The notes under the pieces were generated by a model. It was not told the DNA's origin. It made no database searches and saw only the letters and a program-made list of their open reading frames with translations. Both the position numbers and the translations under genes were made by a program. DNA of 64,000 bases from positions 1 through 64,000 of the forward strand of contig CAZXGS010000003.1 in NCBI GenBank assembly GCA_964640525.1. The letters run 5' to 3'. Below are positions 15,625-24,058 of the stretch, one piece after another (position 1 is the stretch's first letter; the number at the start of each line of letters is the position of its first letter). Source of the DNA: SZAS-103 sp964640525. GTDB lineage: Bacteria; Pseudomonadota; Gammaproteobacteria; Xanthomonadales; Xanthomonadaceae.

Positions 15625-17307
15625 GTGAAAGACACCCTCCGCGCGCTGCTCTCGACCGCGATCGAGACCCTGCGCGCCTCCGGCACCGTGCCGGCCGACC
15701 TGGCCGTGCCCGCCATCGCGATCGACCGCACCAAGACCCGCGAGCACGGCGACTTCGCCAGCAACGTGGCGATGCTGCTGTCCAAGCCGGCAAAGCACAT
15801 CCCGCGCTCGCTGGCGCAACGGATCGTCGCTGCACTGCCGGCCAGCGACGAGATTGCCAAGGTCGAGATCGCCGGGCCTGGCTTCATCAATTTCTTCCTC
15901 ACCGATGCCGCCTGGCAGCGCCAGACCGCGCAGGTCCTCGCGCAAGGACAAGCCTACGGTCGCAGCACGACGGGCAAGGGCGTGCGCGCGGGCGTGGAGT
16001 ACGTCTCGGCCAACCCCACCGGCCCGCTGCATGTCGGCCACGGCCGCGCCGCGGCGATCGGCGACACCATCGCACGCCTGCTTTCCGCCACCGGCTGGCA
16101 GGTGGTGCGCGAGTTCTACTACAACGACGCCGGCGCGCAGATCGACAACCTGGCCAAATCCGTGCAGGCGCGCTGCAAGGGCGTGTTCCCCGGCGATGCC
16201 GGCTGGCCGGAGGACGGCTACCGCGGCGACTACATCCTCGACATCGCCCGCAACTATCTGCTCGGCAAACCCGACAACGGCATCGCCTCGCCCACCCACG
16301 ACCCCAACGACCTCGATGCGATCCGCCGCTACGCGGTGGCGGTCTTGCGCGCCGAGCAGAACGCCGACCTGGCCGCGTTCGGGGTCGGCTTCGACGTGTT
16401 CTTCCTGGAATCCTCGCTGTACGCCGACGGCAAGGTCGCCGAAACCGTGACGGCGCTGCAGGCCGGCGGCCACACTTACGAGGCCGACGGCGCGCTGTGG
16501 CTGCGCAGCACCGACTTCGGCGACGACAAGGACCGCGTCATGCGCAAGTCCGACGGCGCCTACACCTATTTCGTGCCCGACGTCGCCTACCATTTCAGCA
16601 AGTGGCAGCGCGGCTACGTGCGCGCGATCACCGAGCTGGGCGCCGACCACCACGGCACCCTGGCGCGGGTGAAGGCCGGCCTGCAGGCGCTTGGCAAGGG
16701 CATCCCGAAGGACTGGCCGCAGTACGTCCTGCACCAGATGGTGACGGTGATGCGTGGCGGCGAGGAGGTGAAGATCTCCAAGCGCGCCGGAAGCTACCTG
16801 ACCTTGCGCGACCTGATCGACGAGGCTGGGCGCGATGCCACGCGCTGGTTCCTGGTCGCACGCAAGCCCGACTCGCAACTGGTGTTCGACATCGACCTGG
16901 CGCGTTCGAAAAGCAACGACAACCCGGTGTACTACGTGCAGTACGCGCACGCGCGGGTGTGCAGCCTGCTGCGCCAGTGCGCGGAAAAGGGTTTTTCCTG
17001 CGACCAGGCCAACGGCATCGCCCACCTGTCGCGGTTGACCGATGCCCACGAGGTGGCGCTGATGATCGAGATCTCGCGCTACCCGGAGGTCGTCGAGGCC
17101 GCCGCCGCGCAACTCGAACCGCAGGCGCTGGCGCAGTACCTGCGCGAACTGGCGCATGCCTTCCACACCTTCTACCACGCCCAGTCGGTGCTGGTGGCCG
17201 ACGACGCAGCGCTGCGCGATGCGCGCCTGGCGCTGGCGGTGGCGGCGCGACAGGCGCTGGCCAACGGCCTGGACCTGATGGGCGTGGGCGCACCCGAGGC
17301 GATGTGA
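15625..17307 (+). CDS. argS: Arginyl-tRNA synthetase
   Basis: A 560-residue class I aminoacyl-tRNA synthetase charging tRNA-Arg. Visible features are the N-terminal additional domain (1-115), the HIGH-type motif NPTGPLHVGHGRAAA near 130, KISKRAG (KMSKS equivalent) near 385, and a C-terminal helical anticodon-binding domain ending in LANGLDLMGVGAPEAM. It begins at GTG 15625 (MKDTLRALLSTA). The SPOR-domain gene follows after one base, so they are probably co-transcribed, an arrangement seen in related genomes. Confidence 0.97.
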   Translation: MKDTLRALLSTAIETLRASGTVPADLAVPAIAIDRTKTREHGDFASNVAMLLSKPAKHIPRSLAQRIVAALPASDEIAKVEIAGPGFINFFLTDAAWQRQTAQVLAQGQAYGRSTTGKGVRAGVEYVSANPTGPLHVGHGRAAAIGDTIARLLSATGWQVVREFYYNDAGAQIDNLAKSVQARCKGVFPGDAGWPEDGYRGDYILDIARNYLLGKPDNGIASPTHDPNDLDAIRRYAVAVLRAEQNADLAAFGVGFDVFFLESSLYADGKVAETVTALQAGGHTYEADGALWLRSTDFGDDKDRVMRKSDGAYTYFVPDVAYHFSKWQRGYVRAITELGADHHGTLARVKAGLQALGKGIPKDWPQYVLHQMVTVMRGGEEVKISKRAGSYLTLRDLIDEAGRDATRWFLVARKPDSQLVFDIDLARSKSNDNPVYYVQYAHARVCSLLRQCAEKGFSCDQANGIAHLSRLTDAHEVALMIEISRYPEVVEAAAAQLEPQALAQYLRELAHAFHTFYHAQSVLVADDAALRDARLALAVAARQALANGLDLMGVGAPEAM

Positions 17308-17308
17308 C

Positions 17309-18163
17309 ATGGCGGCCAAACGTGGCAAGAAACAGGCGCGACGCAAGGGCGAATCCAGCATTCCCGGTGTCGCCTGGCTGCTGACCGGGTTGCTGATCGG
17401 CGGCGCGGTGGCGGTCGGCGTGTGGATCAAGATGCCGCACGCGGTGGACGGCCTGGTGCCCAAACCCAACCCCGCGGCCAAACCGCCGGCAGCCAGCAGC
17501 AGCGCGCACGACGTACCCGAGGGCAACCCGCCGGCGGTCGCATCGGCCGCCGCCTCGCCCGCGGCGGTCGCGCCGAAAAAGCCCAAGTACGACTTCTACA
17601 CCCTGCTGCCCGAGCGCGAAGTGGTCATCCCCGACGAGGAGTTGACCAAGCAGGTCAAGGCCGAGGCCGCGGCCAACCTCGCCGCGAAACAGCAGGCGGC
17701 GCTGGCCGCCGATGCGGCATCCGCCGACAAATCCACGCTCGCCGCCGCGTCCACCATCAACCCGCCGGCAAGCGCAAGCGCGGGCATCGAAAAGTCCAGC
17801 ACACCCCCGGCAGCGACGACCGCCAGCGCGAATGCGATCGCAAGCACCGTCACGACCGCCGTCCCCGCCACGGCGCCGGCAGCCAGTGCGGTCACGGCCG
17901 CCATTCCGGTACCCGCCTCGCAACTGCGCAGCGGCCAATACCTGCTGCAGGCCGGCGCGTTCCGCAACGATCGCCAGGCCGACGACCTGAAAGCGCGCAT
18001 CGCCATGCTCGGCCTGGTTGGTCGCGTGGAGACCGTGCAGACCGCGGCCGGCACCATGCATCGCGTGCGCCTGGGGCCGTACGCCAGCGCCAGTGCACTG
18101 GAGGCGGCCAAGCAGAAGCTCAGCGCCGGCGGTTTGCCGGCGGTGGCAATCCGGGTGAAATGA
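17309..18163 (+). CDS. SPOR-domain cell division/peptidoglycan-binding protein
   Basis: A 284-residue single-pass inner-membrane protein: a basic cytoplasmic start (MAAKRGKKQARRKGE), a transmembrane segment at about 23-41, a Pro/Ala-rich periplasmic linker with KYDFYTLLPEREVVIPDEE near 92-110, and a C-terminal SPOR domain (about 205-284, beginning GQYLLQAGAFRNDRQADDL). SPOR domains bind denuded glycan strands at the septum, so this is an FtsN/DedD-like division protein. It starts one base after argS stops. I leave the symbol empty because FtsN and DedD cannot be told apart by eye. Confidence 0.88.
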   Translation: MAAKRGKKQARRKGESSIPGVAWLLTGLLIGGAVAVGVWIKMPHAVDGLVPKPNPAAKPPAASSSAHDVPEGNPPAVASAAASPAAVAPKKPKYDFYTLLPEREVVIPDEELTKQVKAEAAANLAAKQQAALAADAASADKSTLAAASTINPPASASAGIEKSSTPPAATTASANAIASTVTTAVPATAPAASAVTAAIPVPASQLRSGQYLLQAGAFRNDRQADDLKARIAMLGLVGRVETVQTAAGTMHRVRLGPYASASALEAAKQKLSAGGLPAVAIRVK

Positions 18164-18268
18164 TGCCTCGCCATCTGGCCGCGCCCGCGTTGCCAGGCGC
18201 TGGTTGATGGGAATGGCGACATCCGCCGGGGCTGCGTGCCTGGACAAACCCTGTTCGAGGAACCTGCG

Positions 18269-19021
18269 ATGACGAGAACGGCATGGATCACCGGCGCGAC
18301 ATCCGGCTTCGGCCGTGCAGCGGCGCAACGCTTCGTCGAAGGCGGCTGGAAGGTGATCGCCAGTGGCCGACGCGCCGATCGCCTGACCGCATTGTGCGCA
18401 GACCTCGGCCGCGACCATGTGCACGCCTGCGCCTTCGACCTCCGCGACGAGGCGGCGATGCATGCCGCGATCGCCGACCTGCCCGAGGGTTTTCGCACCA
18501 TCGACTTGCTGGTCAACAACGCCGGCCTCGCCCAGGGCACCGCACCGGCGCAGGCGGCCAGCCTGGATGACTGGCGCACCATGATCGACACCAACGTCAC
18601 CGCGCTCATCACGCTCACCCGCACCTTGCTGCCGACACTGATCGCGCAGCGCGGCGCGATCGTCAACGTCAGTTCCACCGCGGCGAACTATCCCTACCCC
18701 GGCGGCAATGTGTACGGCGGAACCAAGGCCTTCGTCAGTCAGTTCTCGCTGAACCTGCGCACCGACCTGCACGGCACCGGCGTGCGCGTGACCACGCTGG
18801 AACCGGGCATGGCGGAAACCGAATTCACCCTCGTGCGCACCCACGGCGACCAGGCCGCATCCGACAAGCTGTACGCCGGAGCGCATCCGATCACCGCCGA
18901 CGACATCGCCGACACGCTCTGGTGGATCGCCAACCTGCCGCCGCACCTGAACATCAACCGGCTGGAGATGATGCCGACCAGCCAGTCGTTTGCGGGGTTC
19001 CAGATTCACCGCGAAGGCTAG
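18269..19021 (+). CDS. Short-chain dehydrogenase, YdfG-like
   Basis: A 250-residue NAD(P)-dependent oxidoreductase of the SDR superfamily. It shows the cofactor motif TGATSGFG at the start, NNAG in VNNAGLAQGTA, a catalytic Ser in VNVSSTAANYPYPGG and YGGTKAF (YxxxK). The spacing and the ending LNINRLEMMPTSQSFAGF closely resemble YdfG, the NADP+-dependent 3-hydroxy acid/serine dehydrogenase, so that activity is the best guess. ATG 18269 is preceded by GAGGAA. The stop runs directly into a hairpin repeat. Confidence 0.85.
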   Translation: MTRTAWITGATSGFGRAAAQRFVEGGWKVIASGRRADRLTALCADLGRDHVHACAFDLRDEAAMHAAIADLPEGFRTIDLLVNNAGLAQGTAPAQAASLDDWRTMIDTNVTALITLTRTLLPTLIAQRGAIVNVSSTAANYPYPGGNVYGGTKAFVSQFSLNLRTDLHGTGVRVTTLEPGMAETEFTLVRTHGDQAASDKLYAGAHPITADDIADTLWWIANLPPHLNINRLEMMPTSQSFAGFQIHREG

Positions 19022-19260
19022 CCCCTCACCCCTACCCCTCTCCCGCCGGGAGAGGGGAATTCTCACGCCAACGTCATCGCGATCAGACAGGAAGTTTGTC
19101 GCCGTTCCCTTCTCCCTTTGGGAGAAGGTGGCCGAAGGCCGGATGAGGGGAAACCGATTTCTATGCAGGCTTCACCGTCCTCTCCACGTTCGCCCCTCAC
19201 CCCTTCCCCTCTCCCGATGGGAGAGGGGAAGCCTCACGCCAACGTCGTCGCATCCAGATA
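19021..19260. repeat. 171-bp duplication with GGGAGAGGGG hairpins and a copied speA tail
   Basis: Two copies, offset by 171 bp, of CCCCTCTCCC-nnn-GGGAGAGGGG (19035-19057 and 19206-19228), each followed by CTCACGCCAACGTC plus similar bases (from 19062 and 19233). The second copy of that tail is the actual 3' end of speA; the first is a detached duplicate. A third hairpin, CCTTCTCCC-TTT-GGGAGAAGG (19108-19128), lies between them. The hairpins separate convergent SDR and speA genes and may end transcription. Confidence 0.8.
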
Positions 19261-21123
19261 GGTATAGCCGGTCAAACCCTGCTCCAGCGCCGCGGACAGT
19301 TCGGCGGCGGTCGCTGGCGCAAGCCTGGCGGCGTCGATCTTTTTACGATACGCCGCGCGCAACTGCGCCAAGTCGTAGCCGACGTAATCGAGCATCACGT
19401 CCGAAGTGTCCCCACGTCGTGTGCGCTCGAACGTGTAGCCGTCATCGCCCAGCCGCACGTTCACCGCATCGGTGTCGCCGAACAGGTTGTGGATGTCGCC
19501 GAGGGTGTCCTGATACGCGCCGACCATGAAGAAGCCGAGCCGGTAGCTCTCGCCCTCGCGCAGGTCGTGCAGCGGCAGCGAGGAGTCGAGCGCGCCGTCA
19601 TCGACGTATTGGTCGATGCGGCCATCGGAGTCGCAGGTCAGGTCGGCGATCACGCCGCGCCGCACGGGTTCCTCGTGCAGGCGCGCGATCGGCGCGATCG
19701 GGAACACCTGATCGATCGCCCACACGTCGGGCACCGACTCGAACACGCTGAAGTTGACGAAATACTTGTCCACCAGGCGTTCGTCGAGTTCGTCGAGCAC
19801 GGCGCGGTGGCTCTTCTCCTCGTAGCTCAGGCGCGCGCGCACGGCGTGGGCGATGGCGTAGAACAGATCGTCGCAGCGCGCCCGCTGCGCCAGGCCGATC
19901 TGGCCCAGCGCGTACAACGCGGTGCCTTCGGCGTGGTGGTGCTGGGCTTCCTGGAAGACTTCCAATGCGGAGCGTTCGGGCAACTCGGCGTGCAACTCGC
20001 GCAGGTGGCGGATGACGTTGGGCTCGTCGGCATCCGCGTCCGGCACCGCGCCTTCCGGCGCGCGCTCGACCTCGGAGACGTTGGCGACCAGCACCGCGTG
20101 GTGCGCGGTCAGTGCACGGCCGGATTCGGTCAGCACCATGGGCGGAGGCAGTCCGTGCTCCGCGCAGGCCTCGGCCAAGGGCTGCACGATGTTCGCCGCG
20201 TACTGGTCCAGCCCGTAGTTGATCGAGCAGAAACTGCGCGAGCGGGTGCCCTCGTAGTCCACACCCAGCCCTCCGCCGACGTCCATGCAGCGGATCGGGC
20301 AACCCAGCGCGCTGACCTCGACGAAGTAGCGCGTGGCCTCGCGCATGCCGTTGGCGATGTCGCGCACGTTGGAGATCTGCGAGCCCATGTGGAAGTGCAG
20401 CAGTTGCAGGCTCTGGGTCAGCCCGGCCGCGCGCAGTTGTTCGACCAGGTCGATGAGCTGGCGCGGCGACAGGCCGAACTTGGCCTTGTCGCCGCCGGAG
20501 TTCTGCCATTTGCCCGCGCCCAGCGAGGCCAGCCGCATGCGCACGCCCAGGCCAGGTTCGACCTCCAGCGCCTTCGACTCGGCGATCACGTGCGCCAGCT
20601 CGGAGGGCTTTTCGATCACGATGAAGGTTTGCAGGCCCAGCTTGCGACCGATCAGGGCCAGGCGGATGTATTCGCGGTCCTTGTAACCATTGCACACGAC
20701 CACGCTGCCAGGCTTGGCCAGCGCCAGCACGGCCATCAGCTCGGGCTTGGAACCTGCTTCCAGGCCGAAGCCCTCGCCACCCTGGCGCGCCAGCTCGCCG
20801 GCGACACCGTGGTGCTGGTTGACCTTGATCGGGTAGATCGCGGTGTAGCCGCCCGCATACTCGAAGTCGGCCATCGCACGCGCGAACGCACCCTGCAGGC
20901 GGCGCAGGCGGTCGCCGAGAATGTCGGAGAAGCGCAGCAGCAGCGGCAGCTTGAGGCCCTGCGCGAGCGCGCGATCGACCGCTTCGGGCAGCGGGATGCC
21001 GACGCCTTCGGTGCGGTGCGGCTTCACGATGACGCGACCGGCGGCGTCGATGTCGAAGTAGCCTTCGCCCCAGTGCGCGACGGAATACGTGCGGCGGGCG
21101 CGGTCGATGGTCCACTCGCTCAT
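19234..21123 (-). CDS. speA: Biosynthetic arginine decarboxylase
   Basis: A 629-residue fold-III PLP enzyme that decarboxylates arginine to agmatine, the first step from arginine to putrescine and spermidine. The PLP lysine lies in AIYPIKVNQHHGV; other family segments are LLRFSDILGDR, GLGVDYEGT and FSVFESVPDVWAIDQVFPI. Length matches bacterial SpeA (about 630). ATG 21123 (MSEWTIDRARRTYSV) has GAGGAA upstream; the frame runs on into repeats and should not be extended. It is divergent from speE, so both polyamine genes share a 546-bp, repeat-filled upstream region. Its last 25 bases are duplicated at 19062. Confidence 0.96.
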   Translation of the reverse strand: MSEWTIDRARRTYSVAHWGEGYFDIDAAGRVIVKPHRTEGVGIPLPEAVDRALAQGLKLPLLLRFSDILGDRLRRLQGAFARAMADFEYAGGYTAIYPIKVNQHHGVAGELARQGGEGFGLEAGSKPELMAVLALAKPGSVVVCNGYKDREYIRLALIGRKLGLQTFIVIEKPSELAHVIAESKALEVEPGLGVRMRLASLGAGKWQNSGGDKAKFGLSPRQLIDLVEQLRAAGLTQSLQLLHFHMGSQISNVRDIANGMREATRYFVEVSALGCPIRCMDVGGGLGVDYEGTRSRSFCSINYGLDQYAANIVQPLAEACAEHGLPPPMVLTESGRALTAHHAVLVANVSEVERAPEGAVPDADADEPNVIRHLRELHAELPERSALEVFQEAQHHHAEGTALYALGQIGLAQRARCDDLFYAIAHAVRARLSYEEKSHRAVLDELDERLVDKYFVNFSVFESVPDVWAIDQVFPIAPIARLHEEPVRRGVIADLTCDSDGRIDQYVDDGALDSSLPLHDLREGESYRLGFFMVGAYQDTLGDIHNLFGDTDAVNVRLGDDGYTFERTRRGDTSDVMLDYVGYDLAQLRAAYRKKIDAARLAPATAAELSAALEQGLTGYTYLDATTLA

Positions 21124-21270
21124 CGCGGCAGTTCCTCGGGGCAGGACGGTGCGGGGTGCGCATTGTAGCGCCGGGCGCGGCGGTGCACGGCGTGTGCGGA
21201 TGCCGCATGAAGCGTTGGAAGCTGCCTTCCTTCGCCGGCTTGAATTGGATCGGAACATGGACGTAGGAGC

Positions 21271-21600
21271 GTGGTTCGACAGGCTCACCACGAACGGCTT
21301 TGCGGGGTGTCGATTGTGAGTCCAAGCAGCCGTTCGTGGTGAGCAGGATCGGTCGAGAACGAAGTTCGAGCCGATCCGTGTCGAACCACAAGATGCAAAA
21401 CACCAGCACGGGATATCGCCAGGCATGGACTGGATTCGTGGCGCGAAAGCGTGGTTCGACAGGCTCACCACGAACGGCTTTGCGGGACGTCGGATGCAAG
21501 TCCATACAGCCGTTCGTGGTGAGCAGGATCGGTCGAGAACGAAGTTCGAGCCGATCCGATGCGAAGCCAAGAGCCGTTCGTGGTGAGCCTGTCGAACCAC
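21271..21600. repeat. 180-bp tandem duplication of a palindromic element between speA and speE
   Basis: Sequence 21271-21378 recurs at 21451-21558 (exact 180-bp offset, nearly identical). Each copy holds GGTTCGACAGGCTCACCACG followed by AACGG and its inverted form CCGTTCGTGGTGAGC, and a third inverted copy ends the block at 21573-21599. No gene is present in 21124-21669; any promoters for both polyamine genes must lie in or beside these repeats. Confidence 0.85.
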
Positions 21601-21669
21601 AGGATGCAAAACGCCAGATCATCCCATCGCTTACAATGCGCACCCCGTTTTCACCGTTGCGTTATCGCC

Positions 21670-22530
21670 ATGCACGCATCCGCATCGACCTGGTTCCGCG
21701 AAGACTTCGAGCACACCGGCTCGTCGATCGGTTTTCGCATCGTGCGCAAGCTCGACGAGGTGCAATCGGCGTTCCAGAAGATCGAGATCTACCAGACCAC
21801 CGACTGGGGCAACCTGATGGTGATCGACGGCGCGACGATGGTGACCACGCGCGACAATTTCTTCTACCACGAGATGATGGCGCACGCGCCGCTGTTTACC
21901 CATCCCGATCCGAAGGACGTGGTCATCATCGGCGGCGGTGACTGCGGCACCTTGCGCGAGGTGCTCCGCCACCCCGGCGTACGCAGCGCGGTGCAGTGCG
22001 ACATCGACGAGCAGGTCACGCGCATGTCGGAGAAATACTTTCCCGAGCTGTGCGAGTCCAACGCCGACCCGCGCGCGACGGTGATGTTCGACGACGGCAT
22101 CGCCTTCATGGCCAATGCCGCGCCGGAAAGTCTCGACGTGATCGTGGTCGATTCCACCGACCCGGTCGGCCCGGCCGAGGGCCTGTTCAACCGCGCGTTC
22201 TACGCCAACTGCCGCAAGGCGCTGCGTCCGGATGGCCTGCTGGTGCAGCAGAGCGAGAGCCCGCTGGCGCTGCTGCACCTGATCCTGGACATGCGCGCGG
22301 CGATGCACGCTGCCGGCTTCGCCAATTTCGCGGTGCTGCCGTTCCCGCAGCCGTGTTATCCGACCGGCTGGTGGAGCTGCACGATCGCCAGCAAGCAACC
22401 GCGCGACCTGTCGGTGTTCCGCAAGGCCGATGCCGCGGCGAAATCCTTTGCGACCCGGTACTACACGGCCGGCATCCACGAGGGCGCGCTGGCGACGCCG
22501 CCGTTCGTGGCCGATGCCTTGCGCGGATGA
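21670..22530 (+). CDS. speE: Spermidine synthase
   Basis: A 286-residue aminopropyltransferase that joins putrescine with decarboxylated S-adenosylmethionine to make spermidine. The fold is Rossmann-like with IIGGGDCGTLREVLRH as the nucleotide-binding motif, catalytic-region DSTDPVGPAEGLF, and QSESPLALLHLI. ATG 21670 gives the typical MHASASTWFRED start. It diverges from speA, placing two steps of polyamine synthesis around one regulatory region. It converges with the anti-sigma gene, the two stops being only three bases apart. Confidence 0.95.
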   Translation: MHASASTWFREDFEHTGSSIGFRIVRKLDEVQSAFQKIEIYQTTDWGNLMVIDGATMVTTRDNFFYHEMMAHAPLFTHPDPKDVVIIGGGDCGTLREVLRHPGVRSAVQCDIDEQVTRMSEKYFPELCESNADPRATVMFDDGIAFMANAAPESLDVIVVDSTDPVGPAEGLFNRAFYANCRKALRPDGLLVQQSESPLALLHLILDMRAAMHAAGFANFAVLPFPQPCYPTGWWSCTIASKQPRDLSVFRKADAAAKSFATRYYTAGIHEGALATPPFVADALRG

Positions 22531-22533
22531 CGG

Positions 22534-22767
22534 CTACTCGTCGGACCGCGACTCGTCACCCCCGCGCAGGCGCCGCATCGCCAGCCGGATCGCCGCGAAC
22601 TGGCGGGCGACGTTGCGGCACATCCCGCACAGGGTCAGGTGCAGCTTCAGCTTGAGCGCATCGGCGCGGCGCAGCGGCATGTCCTCGCGCCTGGACAGCA
22701 GTACCGAGGCACGCCGGCAACTGATCATCACCGCGCCATCGCCCTCGTCGTGTTCCTGCGTGCTCAT
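22534..22767 (-). CDS. Zinc-finger (zf-HC2-like) anti-sigma factor
   Basis: A 77-residue protein with the HxxxCxxC zinc motif of zf-HC2/ZAS anti-sigma factors (LHLTLCGMCRNVARQ, about residues 42-56) and no membrane segment. Its ATG overlaps the stop of the ECF sigma gene as ATGA, so the two are translationally coupled and probably form a regulator pair. Redox- or metal-responsive release of the sigma factor is typical of the family; the actual signal is unknown. Copper is a plausible candidate because the pair diverges from a bufferin cluster. Confidence 0.8.
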   Translation of the reverse strand: MSTQEHDEGDGAVMISCRRASVLLSRREDMPLRRADALKLKLHLTLCGMCRNVARQFAAIRLAMRRLRGGDESRSDE

Positions 22768-23348
22768 GCGCGCGCCCCCGCGGGCGCGAAGCCGCCTTTT
22801 TCCAGACATGTCCGCAGCATGACCCTGGCCCTGTAGAGCTGCACCCAGACGTTGGACTCGGTCAGACCCAGATCCTTGCAGAGTTCCTTCGTGTCGCTGC
22901 CGAACACCTCGCGCAGCACGAACACCTGGGCGATCCGCTGCGGCAGCTTCTCCACGCACCGTTTCACCGCGGCGAGGAAGGCATCCTGCGCGCACAGTTG
23001 TTCGGGCCCCGGGGTCGGCGAGGGAACCTGCGCCCAGTGGCCGCCGGAATCAAACAGCGGCTCGAAGTCCTCGTCCACGCCCGGCCCTTGCACCAATGGC
23101 TGTTCGCGCCACTGCCGGCGCAGATGATCGACGATGCGGTTCTTCAGAATCGTGGTCAGCCAGGTGCGCAGCGCGCTGTCGCCGCGAAACGACGCATGGT
23201 GCTCGACTGCCTGGGCGATGGTTTCGGAAACCATGTCCTCGGCCAGGTGTTCGTCGCGCAATTGCAGGCGCGCGATCTTCATCAGGTAGCCGCGCTGCGC
23301 GGCGAGCTGGTTGAGGTCGAGCGGCGCGGTGGCGACGGGCTTGGCCAT
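22764..23348 (-). CDS. ECF RNA polymerase sigma factor
   Basis: A 194-residue group IV sigma factor: region 2 (AEDMVSETIAQAVEHH and SALRTWLTTILKNRIVDHLRR) and region 4 (LPQRIAQVFVLREVFGSDT then ELCKDLGLTESNVWVQLYRAR). I begin it at ATG 23348 (MAKPVATAPLDL); an in-frame GTG at 23408 would add a DPDPDPD stretch encoded by a hexamer microsatellite, and neither start has a clear Shine-Dalgarno. It is coupled to a zinc-finger anti-sigma gene and faces bufA. It may drive the divergent metallophore genes, which is inference. Confidence 0.88.
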   Translation of the reverse strand: MAKPVATAPLDLNQLAAQRGYLMKIARLQLRDEHLAEDMVSETIAQAVEHHASFRGDSALRTWLTTILKNRIVDHLRRQWREQPLVQGPGVDEDFEPLFDSGGHWAQVPSPTPGPEQLCAQDAFLAAVKRCVEKLPQRIAQVFVLREVFGSDTKELCKDLGLTESNVWVQLYRARVMLRTCLEKGGFAPAGARA

Positions 23349-23370
23349 GCAGGCGGGGTCAGGAGCTGAA

Positions 23371-23394
23371 TCTGGATCTGGATCTGGATCTGGA
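23371..23394 (+). repeat. Hexanucleotide microsatellite at the sigma factor 5' end
   Basis: Four perfect TCTGGA units lie just upstream of the chosen ATG of the ECF sigma gene. On the minus strand they read as Asp-Pro codons if translation starts at GTG 23408. A change in unit number would alter leader length without a frameshift. Confidence 0.8.
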
Positions 23395-23648
23395 CGCTGA
23401 TTGTCCACGCGCGTGGCGCTGCGGACAAACCGGCGCGTACCGGTGCGGGGCCGCTCCGGCTCGCACGGCCGCGGTCATGCTACCGTGCGGCGCGGCAAGC
23501 TCGGGCTTCGCGTGCCGAGGCGAGGACGTCGCTGTAAGGACTTTCCGACCCGCGCGTCCCACGCCTGCTGGCCGGCAAGCGCTCTCGATGACCGCACCGG
23601 TGCGGCAAGCGTCAGACCACAAACCCATGACCCCTCCAGGAGCCATCC

Positions 23649-23915
23649 ATGAACACCCGCCACGCCCTCATCCTCGCCGCCACCGCCAGCCTGTTCGCCG
23701 TATCCACCTCCGCGCTCGCCGCCGACAAGGGCCATGCCGATCAGGAAAAGTGCTACGGCGTCGCCAAGGCCGGGCACAACGACTGCGCCTCCAAGTCCGG
23801 CAGCCATGCCTGCGCCGGACAGTCCAAGAAGGACAACGACCCGGGCGACTTCAAGCTGGTCGCCAAGGGCACCTGCAAGACCATGGGCGGCATGCTGGCG
23901 CCGCCGAAGAAGTAA
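23649..23915 (+). CDS. bufA: Bufferin-family metallophore precursor (DUF2282)
   Basis: An 88-residue exported precursor peptide of the BufA1/DUF2282 family. A signal peptide covers residues 1 to about 25 (ending ALAA), and the core has exactly four cysteines (35, 46, 55 and 76), the class pattern. In characterised bufferins the neighbouring MNIO enzyme and its partner convert cysteines to thiooxazoles that bind copper; that is established for the family, and copper protection here is inferred. AGGAG lies eight bases before the ATG. bufB and bufC follow, and an ECF sigma/anti-sigma pair diverges upstream. Confidence 0.85.
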   Translation: MNTRHALILAATASLFAVSTSALAADKGHADQEKCYGVAKAGHNDCASKSGSHACAGQSKKDNDPGDFKLVAKGTCKTMGGMLAPPKK

Positions 23916-24058
23916 AGCGGCGCACTCCCCGTGGCGACCTGCCGTGCGCTGGCCTGCATCCATGCGCGCGGCGTCGCCGCGTGGAGACACCCCATTCATG
24001 ACGGAACGGCCGTGGCAGTGCCCGCGGCCGTCTCCCCGAAAGCGTCACGACCTTGCCC

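Noticed and set aside
23349..23408. Extending the ECF sigma factor to GTG 23408
   Set aside because: The extra residues are a microsatellite-encoded Asp-Pro run with no ribosome site; the ATG at 23348 is more likely, though not proven.
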